Shown here: one piece after another, positions 1 through 11,421 of the stretch | Layout of the letters: every line of letters begins with the position of its first letter | How positions within the stretch are numbered: the stretch's first letter is position 1 | From: Polytrichum commune | Taxonomy: Eukaryota > Streptophyta > Polytrichopsida > Polytrichales > Polytrichaceae | NCBI GenBank assembly: GCA_950295325.1 | Contig: OX485808.1 | Span: forward strand, 22,650,527-22,714,526 | DNA length: 64,000 nucleotides | Reading direction: 5' to 3' | Notes under the pieces: model-generated | Told to the model about the DNA's origin: nothing | What the model saw: the letters and a program-made list of their open reading frames with translations, nothing else | Database searches by the model: none | Position numbers and translations under genes: made by a program

Positions 1-223
1 CTAGGACCCGGGTCCAAGGCATGGGAAAATGAAGTTGAGATTATGTTGTGACATCACTTCTCTGCCAAATCTTGGCCGTCCCAATTGAAGAAAAAATACT
101 CCTTCCAGTTTAAGGAATCACTCTTCAAGCTTGGGATCCAGTCTTGAGTCCCAAACGAAGGTCCATTTAAGGGGTGTTATGGACCCTAAGTTTCTTGGAC
201 TCGGACCTTAATGTAAACCACCC
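1..223. mobile_element. Right part of a Harbinger-like MITE, cut by the window edge
   Basis: The right end read on the minus strand is GGGTGGTTTACATTAAGGTC, which fits the GGGnnG-TTTACA pattern of the other Harbinger-like ends in this window, and it is followed by TAA at 224-226, the usual three-base target. The left end lies outside the window. Internal stretches (gggtccaagg, ggaccttaa) resemble the element at 42400-42656, so the two may be one family. It sits on the 3' side of exon 3 of the dioxygenase gene, probably in an intron. Confidence 0.55.
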
Positions 224-714
224 TAAGCTAGCAACTAGGTAAGGGTAGATTGATTTAGGGTCCAAGAACCGTCGATATTTTGGGAAATTGTGGCTTTCGT
301 ATTATAAAATCCTCCAAGACTGAATTTTTTTGCAAGAAACTTTATAAATTTTCTTCGATTCAGCGAAAATAAGTATTAAGGATGGCATGTGGACGGTGAA
401 CCTTTCTCTTTACAAGAAACATTACTGCTTCTCATTAATCCTATAACCCACATTTGGAAATATCAACCTTTCTCACATTCATACTCAAATGCCTTCAATG
501 AAGGATTCCTCTTAACGCACTACACTTTCCAAGCATCGGTTTTTTTTATTAAAAAAAATTTGAGATAAAAGGCCAATAAAAAAGCCAACGCCAAAAATGA
601 CACATAACATTCCAAGCTTCATCATTGTTGGTCCACAATATTTGTCAAAGTAGCAAAACATCATCAATTCATTTTAAAACACTAAATAGAAAGTGAAGTG
701 GTATGAAAACTTAC

Positions 715-3088
715 ATGAAGTCTTCCGCCATGTCTTTATCATCTGGCCACACTGTCTCCACCAGGTTCCGGATTGCATCGTCTTGCACCTGCAGGATCAG
801 GGTTCATGAATGGGAGCAGATTCCATGCATCATCAGTGACTAATCCGAGCACTGACTAAGTTAGTCATGATGTTTCAAGTTGAGGAAGAATCTAGTGATG
901 ATGATTCAACTTGGAAGAATGCATGCTCCTGTCTCATTAACCCTCTTAAGCTCAAAAATAGATACCGGAAAGCGGTGGATTGCATGTGACAAAGTCCAGA
1001 TTAGGTCAAGTTTCCCATTGCTCTATTATTATAAAAGAGGGGGGGGCACTCCGGATCAATTATTTGTGACAGGAGAAACAATTTTAAAAGTTCAAACTAA
1101 AGTGGATAGTGGATTATGAGTGATTAATATATATTAAACTATTCTTAGCCGTCTCCGTGCAGTCCGGTCACAGAATATGTGTGTGGGTTTATTAATTAAT
1201 TATCCATATAATCACTCAATCTGTATAGGTAGCTGCAACATTCTCCTCAAAGCTGAATTTATTTCACATCAGCATATTCTATTGTCACTTGCAGCGGACC
1301 AACTTGATCAACTTCAACGTGACCTTCAACTCATCAGCCAATGATAATGTGGTGAGCAGATTCACACAGAAAGGTGGCTAACTCGGAATGGTGAGGTGCA
1401 ACATGCAATCGGGAATCTTGAACCTATAATTGCGTGATAACACTTCCATCTCCACAACCAATTTTGGCTGTTGGATATTCGGATCAGGACTTATAATTAC
1501 ATCGTTCTAGCAATTGGGAAGCACACAGACTGTCATTTCAAGTTTCAGAATGTTTGGGGTTGAGACGCAAAAGCTTTCAGTCTAGGTCAAAGTGAAGATT
1601 CTCGTGTTCTTTGAGCGATCCTATATGCCCTCCTGATCGTGGTCACCATTGCCTAAAATGATTAAAACTCATTTTGAGCATAGTATCATCGTAGCTTAGA
1701 ACATAAGAGTTCTGTCTTAGTCATTAAGTGTTCTTAGTTACAAGTGCTACCATATACCACTTAATGAATATAGATATCCAATGAAGAAGAGTAGTGACCA
1801 CCCAAGGTCCACATTATATCCTTAAATGTTTGTCTCTTCTTGTACGTTTTTGGGCAGCCGTCATCATTTTTAAGTTGGTCATCGTCAAATGCGTTTCTTC
1901 GAACTCAGGGGCGACCAAAAACAAGGACACAAATTTAAATCGTCAGCTTGATATGCCCACCCATTAGTCACCCTTGAGTTCGCAAGCCCGGCTACCCAGT
2001 GCCATGAGGTCCTGAAGTTTCAACTTAGACGGAGAAGGTTTTTTTACTTGATATGGAGTGAAAAGATGGGAGTGTTCGTACCACCTTAATCTGAAGCCCC
2101 TCCAACCACCATTTGTGGTTCCAATGCACGGGAGAGCCTCCCGTGTACCCAAAGGCGTAGTCAGGAGCATAAACCTGTAGTTTCCTCTCCATCGGCAACG
2201 CAAAGAACTTCTTCCCATTTCCCTCCACCTTCTTTACCTGTGAATTTAGCAAACACCGTCACTCCCTGCCATCCTTAATTCACAGCCAGCTACTATGGTA
2301 TTATTTGCTTCAAGGGCAAGTCTGCAAGAATTGAGCCCGAATTGACAGTCAAGTGGTATTTTTTAAGCTCTCATCACTCGACACGACCTCATTGTTACCT
2401 ATCTTCGGACAAATCCTTGAAATCTCATATCGACACCGCGTGGGGCGGCAAGATGAGCTACAAAAACGAAACAAAGGCATCTGATGCTATAATTTGATGC
2501 TACAAGTTATATGAGGTTAAAGACCTTGCCAAAAGACTCTCACTGAGTGTGTATTACTCTCAACTTGATGCTTATTACTGCTATACACAACTTAAGAATG
2601 CTATGAGGTGGCTGTATACCTTACGTTACGTAACCGTCGACACATCATGTGTGTATAACTGTAAAGCTAAGCTACAGTAAGGAAAGGAAACAAAGATGAC
2701 ATGTGTTGGATCTTATAATATAAAGTAATGCTACAAATTATAAGTTTCTGTCAAGGACGTTTACCACTTCCAAAGGGACACCGTGATTCTTGATCTTGAA
2801 GAAGCCCAGGGTTTGCGAGGCTTGGAACATTTTGGCGATGTTAGCATCCCGGGATTGTTTGTCCTCTGCAGATGTACTAATTAGCGCGGCGAGGTCGATG
2901 ACAGGCAACACTTCCTCCTGCTCGAATAAGTCATGCGCCACGTGACATGTGCTTATTGATTTCGACTCCACCGTGAAATCCTTCACCGATATCTTCCCCT
3001 CCCACAACGCTTGCATCGTGTATGTGGGCCTTGCCTCCGGACCTGCAGGAGGACTAATCTTCATGTCACCCACAACCGCCGCCGCCAT
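715..3088 (-). CDS. 2-oxoglutarate/Fe(II)-dependent dioxygenase, N-terminal exons (partial)
   Basis: Three exons can be read on the minus strand: 3088-2765 (108 codons, ATG at 3088, donor GTAAAC), 2237 to about 2085 or 2082 (acceptor CACAG) and 788-715 (donor GTAAG). All joints stay in frame. The protein shows the DIOX_N domain: VLPVIDLAAL near residue 64, GFFKIKNHGVPLEV at the end of exon 1, then KKFFALPMERKL and a tryptophan-rich segment (HWNHKWWLEGLQI), then ETVWPDD in exon 3. The WP motif and the W-x-E-G-x-x-I segment recall gibberellin-oxidase-type members of the DOXC class, but subclass and substrate cannot be decided. The catalytic HxD...H and RxS part lies beyond the left edge. Intron 2 is about 1.3 kb. 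I saw no stop or frameshift in the visible exons, so this is probably a working gene. Confidence 0.78.
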
Positions 3089-5275
3089 AGCTGCAACCGT
3101 CCACCCAAAAAAATGATATAAAAATAATAAATATTAGTCATGCCAAAACACTACTCTCAAAGTGCACTTCACACAAGTACAACTACGATATGTTGCCCAT
3201 TTACACACTCGACTACTTTTGTAGTTCTACAAAAGTACTAGTGGAAAGTTTGTCTAAGAGTACTAGTATTGCCTCTTCTCGTTTCCCATGTTTGGCCTTG
3301 ATGTTCTCTCCGTGACTAGAAACAAAATAGAAGTCGGCAACAGGAAATAACAGTTATGCACTACAAAGTTCATTATCATCATCATTGCTGAAACTTACAC
3401 TTGTACTTTGTTTGTATCCTACTAGTTGGGCAAGGTGGAGTTAGTTGTGATGATGGTTGTGATGGTTGCTTCAATATCAATGCACCTTCATTAAGTCCCT
3501 CCTTACCCCTCAAATATTTAAATACAACCATCAACCCCCATTTTGTGGTTGCGTACAAACGGCACCTTCAAGCACTTTACACTCACCCACCCACCCATCG
3601 ATCACGTATCAACATCATGATTCATCACCACTCAGACTCCTGATGAGTGAATCTCCAAACCAGTAGAAACCAACACAAAGCATCACCCTCGGACAGAATT
3701 ATCAAACCTCGCTCACGCAACGCAATGGACACCCACTCGCTCACTTGCAACAACCCTAACGTAACCCAAGAAAGCCCCAAATCTTCATCCTCGAGAGACT
3801 AGAGAGAGAGTGAGAAACACCAGTAGTCGCGGGAGGAGAAACACCTTACCTGCCGAAACTCTTATGATTATTTCAGTGTTAATGACTAGTTATTATCCAA
3901 CTTGCAGGAACGGAACTGTAACGGCGGTGTGCTACCAGCCCATCATATATCGGATCATATTTTCCTTGGTATGAATCTGTAATTCTCCGCCGCTGCGTCC
4001 ACTTACTTGACCCACTCTTGATGAACCTGGCTATCTCAAGTCTCTAAAATCTGAGGAAGTTCAATTCTTTCTCCTGTCTATCTGTATGATGAGTCCACCC
4101 GCAGTGGCAGAAGAAACTAACTAAGAAGTTGACGCATGCATGGATGTAACAGGATAAAGCTTAAAGCAGGTTGGGTGGGTTAGTTGTTTATATATGCTTT
4201 AGGCGGGGGTCTCGGAGGCGGAGGTCTCGGAAGCGAGATCCAGGTCGATCACAAGAAACAAGGATTTTTTTGTCCAAGGAAGTTCGAGGCGATCATCGGA
4301 TAGGCCGCATTTATAAGTGACGACAAACGTCGCAGGATTGCGGGTGGGGTCGGTCACCGCAAGACGACAGGATGTTTGGACGCATTACGGAGGCTATTGT
4401 GGGTGTTCAGACGAGACCAGGATTATACTAAACTTAGATGAGGTCAACTGGGATTCAGCAATTTTCTATTCCGAATCTCCACCATGACGCCATGATCGGC
4501 ACCCGCTGGCTGTCTAACTTCCATACAGGATCGCCGCAAGCAAAAAGGTCTGCTGATGCTGCAGGCGGGACTCCCCATCATCAGTGTGTATTTTGACAGA
4601 GTTCTTGAGATTTGACACGCAAAAACTTGCACACAAAAGGGAAAACATCACACCTCAATTCACATGCACAATATAGGATTTGATGTGGAGTGTGATTTGT
4701 GAAGAAGAAAACCGCACGTCAATTGACAAGTTGGAGATTGAAAATGGCACGGCATGCACTACTAGGCATGTGGCATTGAGGCGGCATTCTAGAAGAGAAT
4801 GTAGATGTCCATTGACATTCGTTTTGTTGTTTTTGAAAGCGTCACGTTAGATTTGAAGTTGACCGTCAAACAAAATTTTGTCAAACACACACACACTCAT
4901 CATCTCCAACTATTGTGATGATGATAAGTTTGTTTGCCAGATTCGGTAGCTGACACCGCACCTGCACTCAATTAATCTAATTATTCAACTTGCAGATGAT
5001 TGATCCACGAGTCGAATTTCATATGGAGGTCAATGATGCTCAAATGATGGTATTCATACAACAAATCCTACTAAGTTGCGAATCGTATTTAAGAGCACAT
5101 TACGTGAAGGTGTGTTTAGACGAGCATGATCACACATTGTACACCAAACACAAACACAAAAGGTTGTTGGATCGGGTAACCTAATTTATTGTTTTGGACG
5201 GGAATAGTCTAGTTGTAAGTCCCATGCGTTCATTCTATAGGGCTCCGTAAATTGTGGATCCCATGATCAAAACTA
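3089..5275. other. Upstream region of the dioxygenase gene; no gene seen
   Basis: This holds the 5' flank of the minus-strand dioxygenase gene. It has a GA-rich stretch near 3800-3815 and a 24-bp perfect palindrome at about 3209-3232 (TACTTTTGTAG arms). The short open frames here are not supported by codon pattern or recognisable protein. I see nothing else. Confidence 0.4.
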
Positions 5276-5641
5276 CACTAAGTATGATATTTATCGTCAT
5301 ATGGAATTTTATGTCACTATGGTAAATTTTCAGATGACACTTCTTATGTTCACAGATACTGTGAGGGATGATGGATGAGTTCATCCATTGGCCAAAACCC
5401 TACCATCTCTTGTCAACAACTTGTGATGAAATATGGTCGTGGATGATTGAAATGTGGATGAAAAATCACTTGGTAAGTGACAGTAATTGCAACACTATAA
5501 ATTTATAATCCCCCCAAAAAATTACAAGAAATGACAAATAATGTTATATTAACATTTAGTGTTGGTGACACTATACCATGGTTTACAATTAGTATTGAGC
5601 AAGACAATTAGAATTGGTGGCACAAAATATCATATTTAGTG
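5276..5641. mobile_element. TA-target MITE, family with CACTAA ends (complete copy)
   Basis: The ends are CACTAAGTATGATA and, inverted, CACTAAATATGATA. TA lies on both sides (5274-5275 and 5642-5643). Length is 366 bp. A second copy lies at 40946-41839 once its nested insertion is removed (about 370 bp), and a partial copy at about 6880-7172. Shared internal text includes gatgagttcatccattggcc and acttgtgatgaaatat. No coding capacity. The TA duplication suggests the Tc1/mariner (Stowaway) class, though the end sequence is not the usual Stowaway one. Confidence 0.7.
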
Positions 5642-6865
5642 TAGTATCTTACAATACACTTGAAGGCTTAACACAGAAGTAGTTGAAGCTAAGATTCTAT
5701 TTGGTCAAGGATTGATTCATATACCCAAGCTATACCATCGAGGAGGGCTTTCCAGGGCTCGCCAGTGGTACATTAGCGGTTGTGGCCATCTAGTGGAGCA
5801 ATTGGGTTGCCTGAAAATGGAATCATTATGTTGCAACTCGCTTGATGGTCAATGTTTGGTCATGTTCTTACTCACAACCATTGCGATGGTTGCGTTGTGG
5901 GAATTATTACAATATTTCTGGGCTCCGTTTGAACACAACCACCATGATAGTTGAAGAGTGGATTTGTCCACAACGATCGTCTCTCCCATTGGTGCAATCC
6001 GAGGAGTGGAGACAACTTTTATGGGTTTTAGTGGGAGGGTTGTCTAAGAGTAATCACCTCCTACAAATTCTCTCCCATGCTTTCACCTTGAAGTTCTATC
6101 ATGGTGCCACATAGTAACTATAAACAAAATAGAGCCATAGAAAGTAAAACACAACTTCTAACGATTAGATTCACACAACCAAACTTGTGATGTTGCATTA
6201 GCATATCTATGATGAAGCATCATGAAAATTCGATTGAAAATAGGACCTCTCCTAATCCAACCATGGTAATCAATTTCGGAAGTGCATGTTTGTTGATTCC
6301 TTTATTGAACGTAACATCTTTTTGAATCAACTTTTTGTTCCTTTAAGGCAAGGTTGCATGTTCTATCCCACCCACAAGCCTTTTACATAGTCAAATGCAT
6401 CAAATGCACCAATCATGTCAAAAAGGACCTCTCTTAAGGACCTTTCTCTTCACCATATGTACAAAGATAAGCACTTTTGAGAGGGGCCTCTATAACATAA
6501 TTGGTGGACAATAAGAGTTTAGAATATATGAATGTATATTCTAATGTATGTATGTGTATGTATGTACTAAAACAAACCTTTTTTTCCACTACACTCACTT
6601 CTTCCAAGTAATGATACATGCAATCAATGCAAGATGAATTGATGATTGGCAAATCATGGACATTCCTAAAAAACTTTAGAGCTCATATGAGTATCTTATT
6701 TATCATCACCTAACTACAATTAACATAAGTAACTGTTAAACCCCAATTTAGGCTCATTGGCCTTGGCTCTTTGGTGCCATTAGTGGCAACAACTTGATTG
6801 GTTAGTCAATAGTCATTTAGTACCAATACACTCAAAGGACTTCGGTATATAGGCGGATAATGTGG
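5642..6865. other. Intergenic; no gene seen
   Basis: Two overlapping open frames of 80 and 90 codons (5712-5954, 5842-6114) have no recognisable domain and are probably chance. Nothing else stands out. Confidence 0.35.
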
Positions 6866-7172
6866 CACTTGCTAGCCACATTGAATATTATATTTAATGT
6901 CATATGGTAACTTTTCAAATGTTATTTCTTATGAATAAGTGAACAAATATTGCCATGGATGAGATGGATGAGTTCATCCATTGGCCAAAACCCTACATTC
7001 TCTGTTAGCAACTTGTGATGAAGTATAGACATCGATGATTGAAATTTGGATGAAAAATCACCTGGTAAGTGACAGTAATTGCAACACTACAAATGTATAA
7101 TCCCTTAGAAAATTTACAAGGAATGACAAATAATGTTAGGTTAGCATTTATTGTTGGCTACACTAACTCTCC
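6866..7172. mobile_element. Partial, degraded copy of the CACTAA-end MITE
   Basis: The interior from about 6895 to 7165 aligns with 5290-5580 (the same gatgagttcatccattggcc block and the same caagtgacagtaattgcaac-like block). The left end is worn and the right end with its TIR is missing. It is older or truncated relative to the 5276 copy. Confidence 0.55.
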
Positions 7173-8040
7173 TTTTCAATCACGTATCCATGTTAACACT
7201 ACGTAACTCTTGAATATCACACGCACTTTGATTGCCATGAGCATGATATTACAAAGTTTAGCGTGTATTCATTCCCCTCCTTGTATTAAAAAAAAATGTG
7301 AATTCCTCGTTATAGATACCCAACTATTATAAACAATTGACAATAGTCCAACAGTGGTCTGAACATGGGATTGAGTAGCATCTTTCACTGATTGGCAAGT
7401 AGGTGAACGCTAAATTCTTAAGACCATGAATTTGAATATAAAGGTATCCATTGACTTTGAGCGCACACATGGAAAGTGGATAAGGCCACCCTCAATTGTC
7501 TAAAGAGCCTCCTCTGGGTATTTTTATGGGTCAACCCTAAATCCTACCCTTGAAGATCATTTCATTGTTTCTGAGCTTGACTCAGCTAATTCAGTGAGCT
7601 TCTTGACGTTTAATTTTAGTTCATTTACAAGCTCTATAGGTCTAAGATGTTGATTTACACTATACGGCATGATGTCTATCAATGTTTCACTTTCAAAGTC
7701 TAACCATCTCAAGGGATTTACATGTGCACTAGACGTGATTGAGGGCCGGTTTACACTACGGTGGAGAAGGCCTCCGGTCATGAAAAAAAGGGCGTTTCTC
7801 AATTGTGATTGGTCGAAAATGCAACTCTTGACCGGTGGGTGTTTACACTAGGTGAAGAAAGCAATGGTGGAGAACTTTTCTCATGGATGATAAAATGACA
7901 TGGCCGCCTACATGGCGGCACTTTTTGGAGTTGGGCTTCTCCGGAGGAGCCCAACTCAATAAAAAATTATTTTTCAAAAACAGATCTGGACCGTAGATTT
8001 CAGATCTGGTTTTTTTCAAAACTTAAGGTGTTGGCAAGCT

Positions 8041-8064
8041 TCTCTCTCTCTCTCTCTCTCTCTC
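8041..8064. repeat. (TC)n microsatellite
   Basis: Twelve TC units lie in the leader of the Harbinger ORF1 gene. They extend the open frame upstream of the likely start and encode only Ser/Leu. Confidence 0.9.
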
Positions 8065-8114
8065 TTTGCTGTAGTAGCTCCTTAGCGATTATTTTTGTGC
8101 AATTTTTTTTCGCA

Positions 8115-9463
8115 ATGGCTGGTTACTTACAATTTCAGTTTGGTAGTAGCCAAGATGAGGATGACCTCATTGGTAGTGAGAATTATTTTGAGCCCTCAAG
8201 ACAATTTCCAGGAAGTGTTTTTAGGGCTTATGTTCAACACCCTTCTCCCCTTGCAAGGAATTTGAGGGAAGAGTTTGAAGGAGGAAGAGAGATAGAGGAA
8301 GACAATGATGTAGAAATTGTCGAACGGCCGATTGAGACCACAAGGAAGAAGAGAGGTCCAATAGCAAAGAAGAAAGCTCCGGCCAAGAGGAGAGCCACCA
8401 AGGTGAAGGTAGAAGGTGAAGAAGGTGAAGAAGAAGATGAAGGAGAAGGAGAGAAGAAGAAAAATTGGTTGGATAGCGAAGTTGAGCAATTGATTTCTAT
8501 GCGTGGGGAGATGCATACAGAATTTGAGAAGAATGCAAAAACAAAGGTACGTTGCTAAATTTTTTTGCAAATTTTTTTTGTAAAAAGTTAGGGATTTCAG
8601 TAAAAGGCTAATGCCTTTCGATGCCTTTGTCTTCGCTCGTAGTCGAGTAAAGGCCACAGTATTGGCCCCCCCTTTCCTCCCCATTGAGGTTTGAAATTGG
8701 CCTTGGAGGTGTTTTGGCAAAATACCTCCAACAAGGATCGTCCCGGGGACCTCATGCCAACCCTTAACACAAGCCACTTGGGCTAGCCATTCATCCCCAC
8801 CTTCTCCTTGTGTCCCAATCCTCTTGGAATTGTATTTATACACTTCTCACTCTAGCTCCACATGCTGAAGTAATTTTTTCAAAGCCATTTTGAAGGCTTA
8901 GAGCTTATTTTTTGGGCATTTTATCATGTTTTTGTGCACATGAGCATATAAGATACTAATAGCATTGTTGATATTGATTAGGTGTTGATACATGGATTCG
9001 ACTTCAAGCACGGATGATAGTGGCAATTCCAGGATTTTCACGCACGGCCGAGGCATGTCGAAAGAAATTCGAGATGGTTTTCAAGCAATATAAGGAGGAC
9101 AAACTTGCTAACTCGATTTCAGGGAATGATCGGCATGAGTGTAAGTTTTATTATTCAATTGATCATTGGTGGTATCAGGCCGGTTCCGTTATGAAACACG
9201 TTAGTGCTACTACAATGGACAGCACTAGTGTAGGAGGACAAGAAAATTCAGCAAATGCTAATGACGATGTTTTACAACCAGTTAGTACCCATCAATCCGA
9301 ACCATCATCTGCCTCAAAGAAGAACAAGTTTCAGGACCAAACTTTGCATTACTTTGGTAAAATGGTAGATAACGGTGTAGCAATGTTAGATCACTTTGCT
9401 GAAACTAATGAATTGCTTCAAAAGGTGGATCAGCAAATGGATCGCCTTATTGAGAAGCTCTAG
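8115..9463 (+). CDS. Harbinger ORF1: Myb/trihelix-like DNA-binding partner protein (possible splice or frame problem)
   Basis: Exon 1 is 8115-8546 and exon 2 ends at the TAG at 9461-9463. The frame is open from 8028, but the stretch before 8115 is a TC microsatellite, and ATG 8115 sits in a good context (caATGgc). The protein has an acidic N-terminus, a basic nuclear-localisation-like stretch (RKKRGPIAKKKAPAKRR), then the Myb/SANT-like helices: NWLDSEVEQLISMRGEMHTEF at the end of exon 1 and FSRTAEACRKKFEMVFKQYK at the start of exon 2. The C-terminal residues form amphipathic helix (LLQKVDQQMDRLIEKL). In PIF/Harbinger elements this protein carries the transposase into the nucleus and to the ends. 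The donor at 8547 (GTACGT) is phase 0, while the best acceptor (TTAG at 8981) leaves exon 2 (GVDTWIRLQARM) needing one extra base, so this copy may carry a one-base lesion. Family call is solid; exact structure is not. Confidence 0.75.
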
Positions 9464-9684
9464 ATATCATCATTTTCCATGCTAACATCTTCTGGAAATA
9501 CTACCTTAGCTTTTCTTTTCAACTGCTATTTGTAATAGATATCTGCTAGCATCAAGTGAAATTCAGTTGCTTCTTTCAACATAATTTTTGTCCTCTCATC
9601 TCTATCTCCTCTTGTTTCAGCAACATTTTCTTCAAGCTCAAAAGCCATGTCCATCTCACTTGTGTCAATGTTATTGAATTCTAT

Positions 9685-10887
9685 TTATACTACTTCTTTT
9701 TGTATGTTCCTCATCTCACTAATGCCGGATTCTAACACATGGAACAAATCCCCATCTCTAAAATCACCAAAGATTTGTAGAGATGTTTTCTTCAACTCTT
9801 CTTCAGCATTTCTTGCCCAATTCATGTCAAACTCATCAGCATGAATTAAGCATAAATTGTGAAGGCAAAGACAAGCGGTTACCATACCCGGAATGCTACG
9901 TAGTGACATGTCAATTTTCTTAAGTAGAATCCTTCACCTCCCCTTTAACATTCCAAATGCACGCTCCACCGCCATTCTTATGCTTGATTGAATGAAATTC
10001 CAATGTTGTTTCTCCCTTGAAAGACCAGTTTTCTCTCCTTTGAATGGTGTATAGAACCATGGACGCATAGGATATGCAGCATCTCCAATAAGCTTATATG
10101 GTAAAAATGTTCCACTCATTATTTTCTTTCCGATTTCCGATTTTTGAAATAAGACCCAATCATGTATACTACCGGCCCACCCAAAATCATAATCCCAAAA
10201 TTTGTATTGAGAATCCACTACACCTTGAAGTAAAACCGAATAAAATGCCTTTCTACAATAATATGAAGCAGGATCTATACTAGGAGCTATGATTGGAATG
10301 TGACTCTCATCTATTGCCCCTAAAATGTATGGAATTCCATACAAACTCTCAAAGTCTAAAGCTATTTGCTTCATTCTTGATAATGTTGGTTTAGGAAAAA
10401 CCAAAGGCCTCAAAACACTTTTAATACCCTCACATACTTCTCTCACTATGATTGAAGCACTTGACTTTGAAATACCATACAAATCGGCAAGTGTATGCAA
10501 AGTATCACCGGTTGCCAATCGATGTAATGTCAAAGAAATTCTACACTCTATTGGAATACAAGGTCTTAATTTTGTATATTTCTTGCTCAATATGGGTCCA
10601 AGCAAATGACATAAATAAATAAAAGTAGGCTTACTCACCCGTACACGATCTTTGAACATTTTTGCATTATATGATCCAAGAAGAAATTGTGACACATATC
10701 CACTTGGCCGGTCAAATTTCCACACCACCCTCTCCTTGCTCCCAAACAAAAAATATGCCATCATCATAATTGAAGCATTATGATGATACATGATGGTTTT
10801 TTGTATCGTCATAGTTGAAACGATAAAATACTTTAAAACCATAAAGATCATAAGAGAGCACAAAATCTCTCTTCTTCGATTATCCAT
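9685..10887 (-). pseudogene. Harbinger DDE transposase (DDE_Tnp_4), one internal stop
   Basis: The reading frame runs from ATG 10887 to the stop at 9685-9687, about 400 codons, the usual length for this family. It is broken only by TGA at 9936-9934, where the family has tryptophan (the KGRW-RIL motif). The frame is unchanged on both sides. Visible features: a helix-turn-helix-like segment near residues 122-155 (TLADLYGISKSSASIIVREV) and the catalytic triad D193 (GAIDESHIPI), D243 (AGSIHDWVLF) and E308 (VERAFGMLKG), with IGDAAYPMRPW between the second and third residues. After the stop come MSLRSIPGMVTACLCLHN and an acidic tail. The enzyme cuts and joins DNA at three-base TWA targets. The gene faces ORF1 tail to tail with about 220 bp between stop codons. 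A single recent nonsense change is the simplest reading. Confidence 0.88.
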
Positions 10888-11421
10888 GATTGAAGATCAA
10901 AGATAAGAAGAGAGAAATTGATGAGGATGAGTAAGAGGAGAGCATGTCTTATATAATACCAAAGAATAGTGTTTTGTCCAATGTTTATGGGTTTTCCCCT
11001 CTTCATTCTTCAACACCCAAGGAGACATTTATTTCCTACATGGGCCAAACTTGACAATTGGCAATTTGGCAATTTTCATTATCTTTTGAATAAAATTAAA
11101 CATTATATTACACAATTCTTGTGAACACAATTCTTGTTGAAATCTTTTGATACAATGTGAATGTAGAGAATTATGGTTTTTTATCACAAAAAATCTTCAC
11201 CATTAGGTGAACTTCTCTTCACCAGTGGACTTCTCCGGTGGACTTCTCCGCTAAACTTCTCCTCTAGGTGTTTAGACTTCAACCGGTCAAGACTCCTTAA
11301 GATATATTTTATTGCCTTTAATTCTTCTCCGGCACATCCACCACTTGCCTCATATAACCATGTCTTGGCCAAGCATTCTTGACCGACCGGAGGCCTTCTC
11401 CACCGTAGTGTAAACCGGCCC

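Larger units (their letters stand above)
7743..11421. mobile_element. PIF/Harbinger DNA transposon, near-complete autonomous copy
   Basis: The terminal inverted repeats at 7743-7779 and 11385-11421 are 37 bp long and match perfectly; they begin GGGCCGGTTTACACTACGGT. The flanks are TGA (7740-7742) and TAA (11422-11424), close to the TWA target of this superfamily, with one mismatch between the two. Length is 3679 bp, with two convergent genes inside, as is standard for the family: a Myb/trihelix-like protein (plus) and a DDE transposase (minus). Subterminal DNA carries repeated ACTTCTCC motifs on the right (11208-11270) and a 30-bp palindrome on the left (about 7928-7957, centre TCCGGA), plausible transposase contact sites. 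Perfect TIRs suggest a young insertion; the stop codon in the transposase means it may now need help in trans. Confidence 0.93.

Noticed and set aside
8196-8843. 215-codon frame on the minus strand
   Set aside because: It lies antisense to Harbinger ORF1 exon 1 and its intron, with no recognisable domain; a shadow of the real gene.
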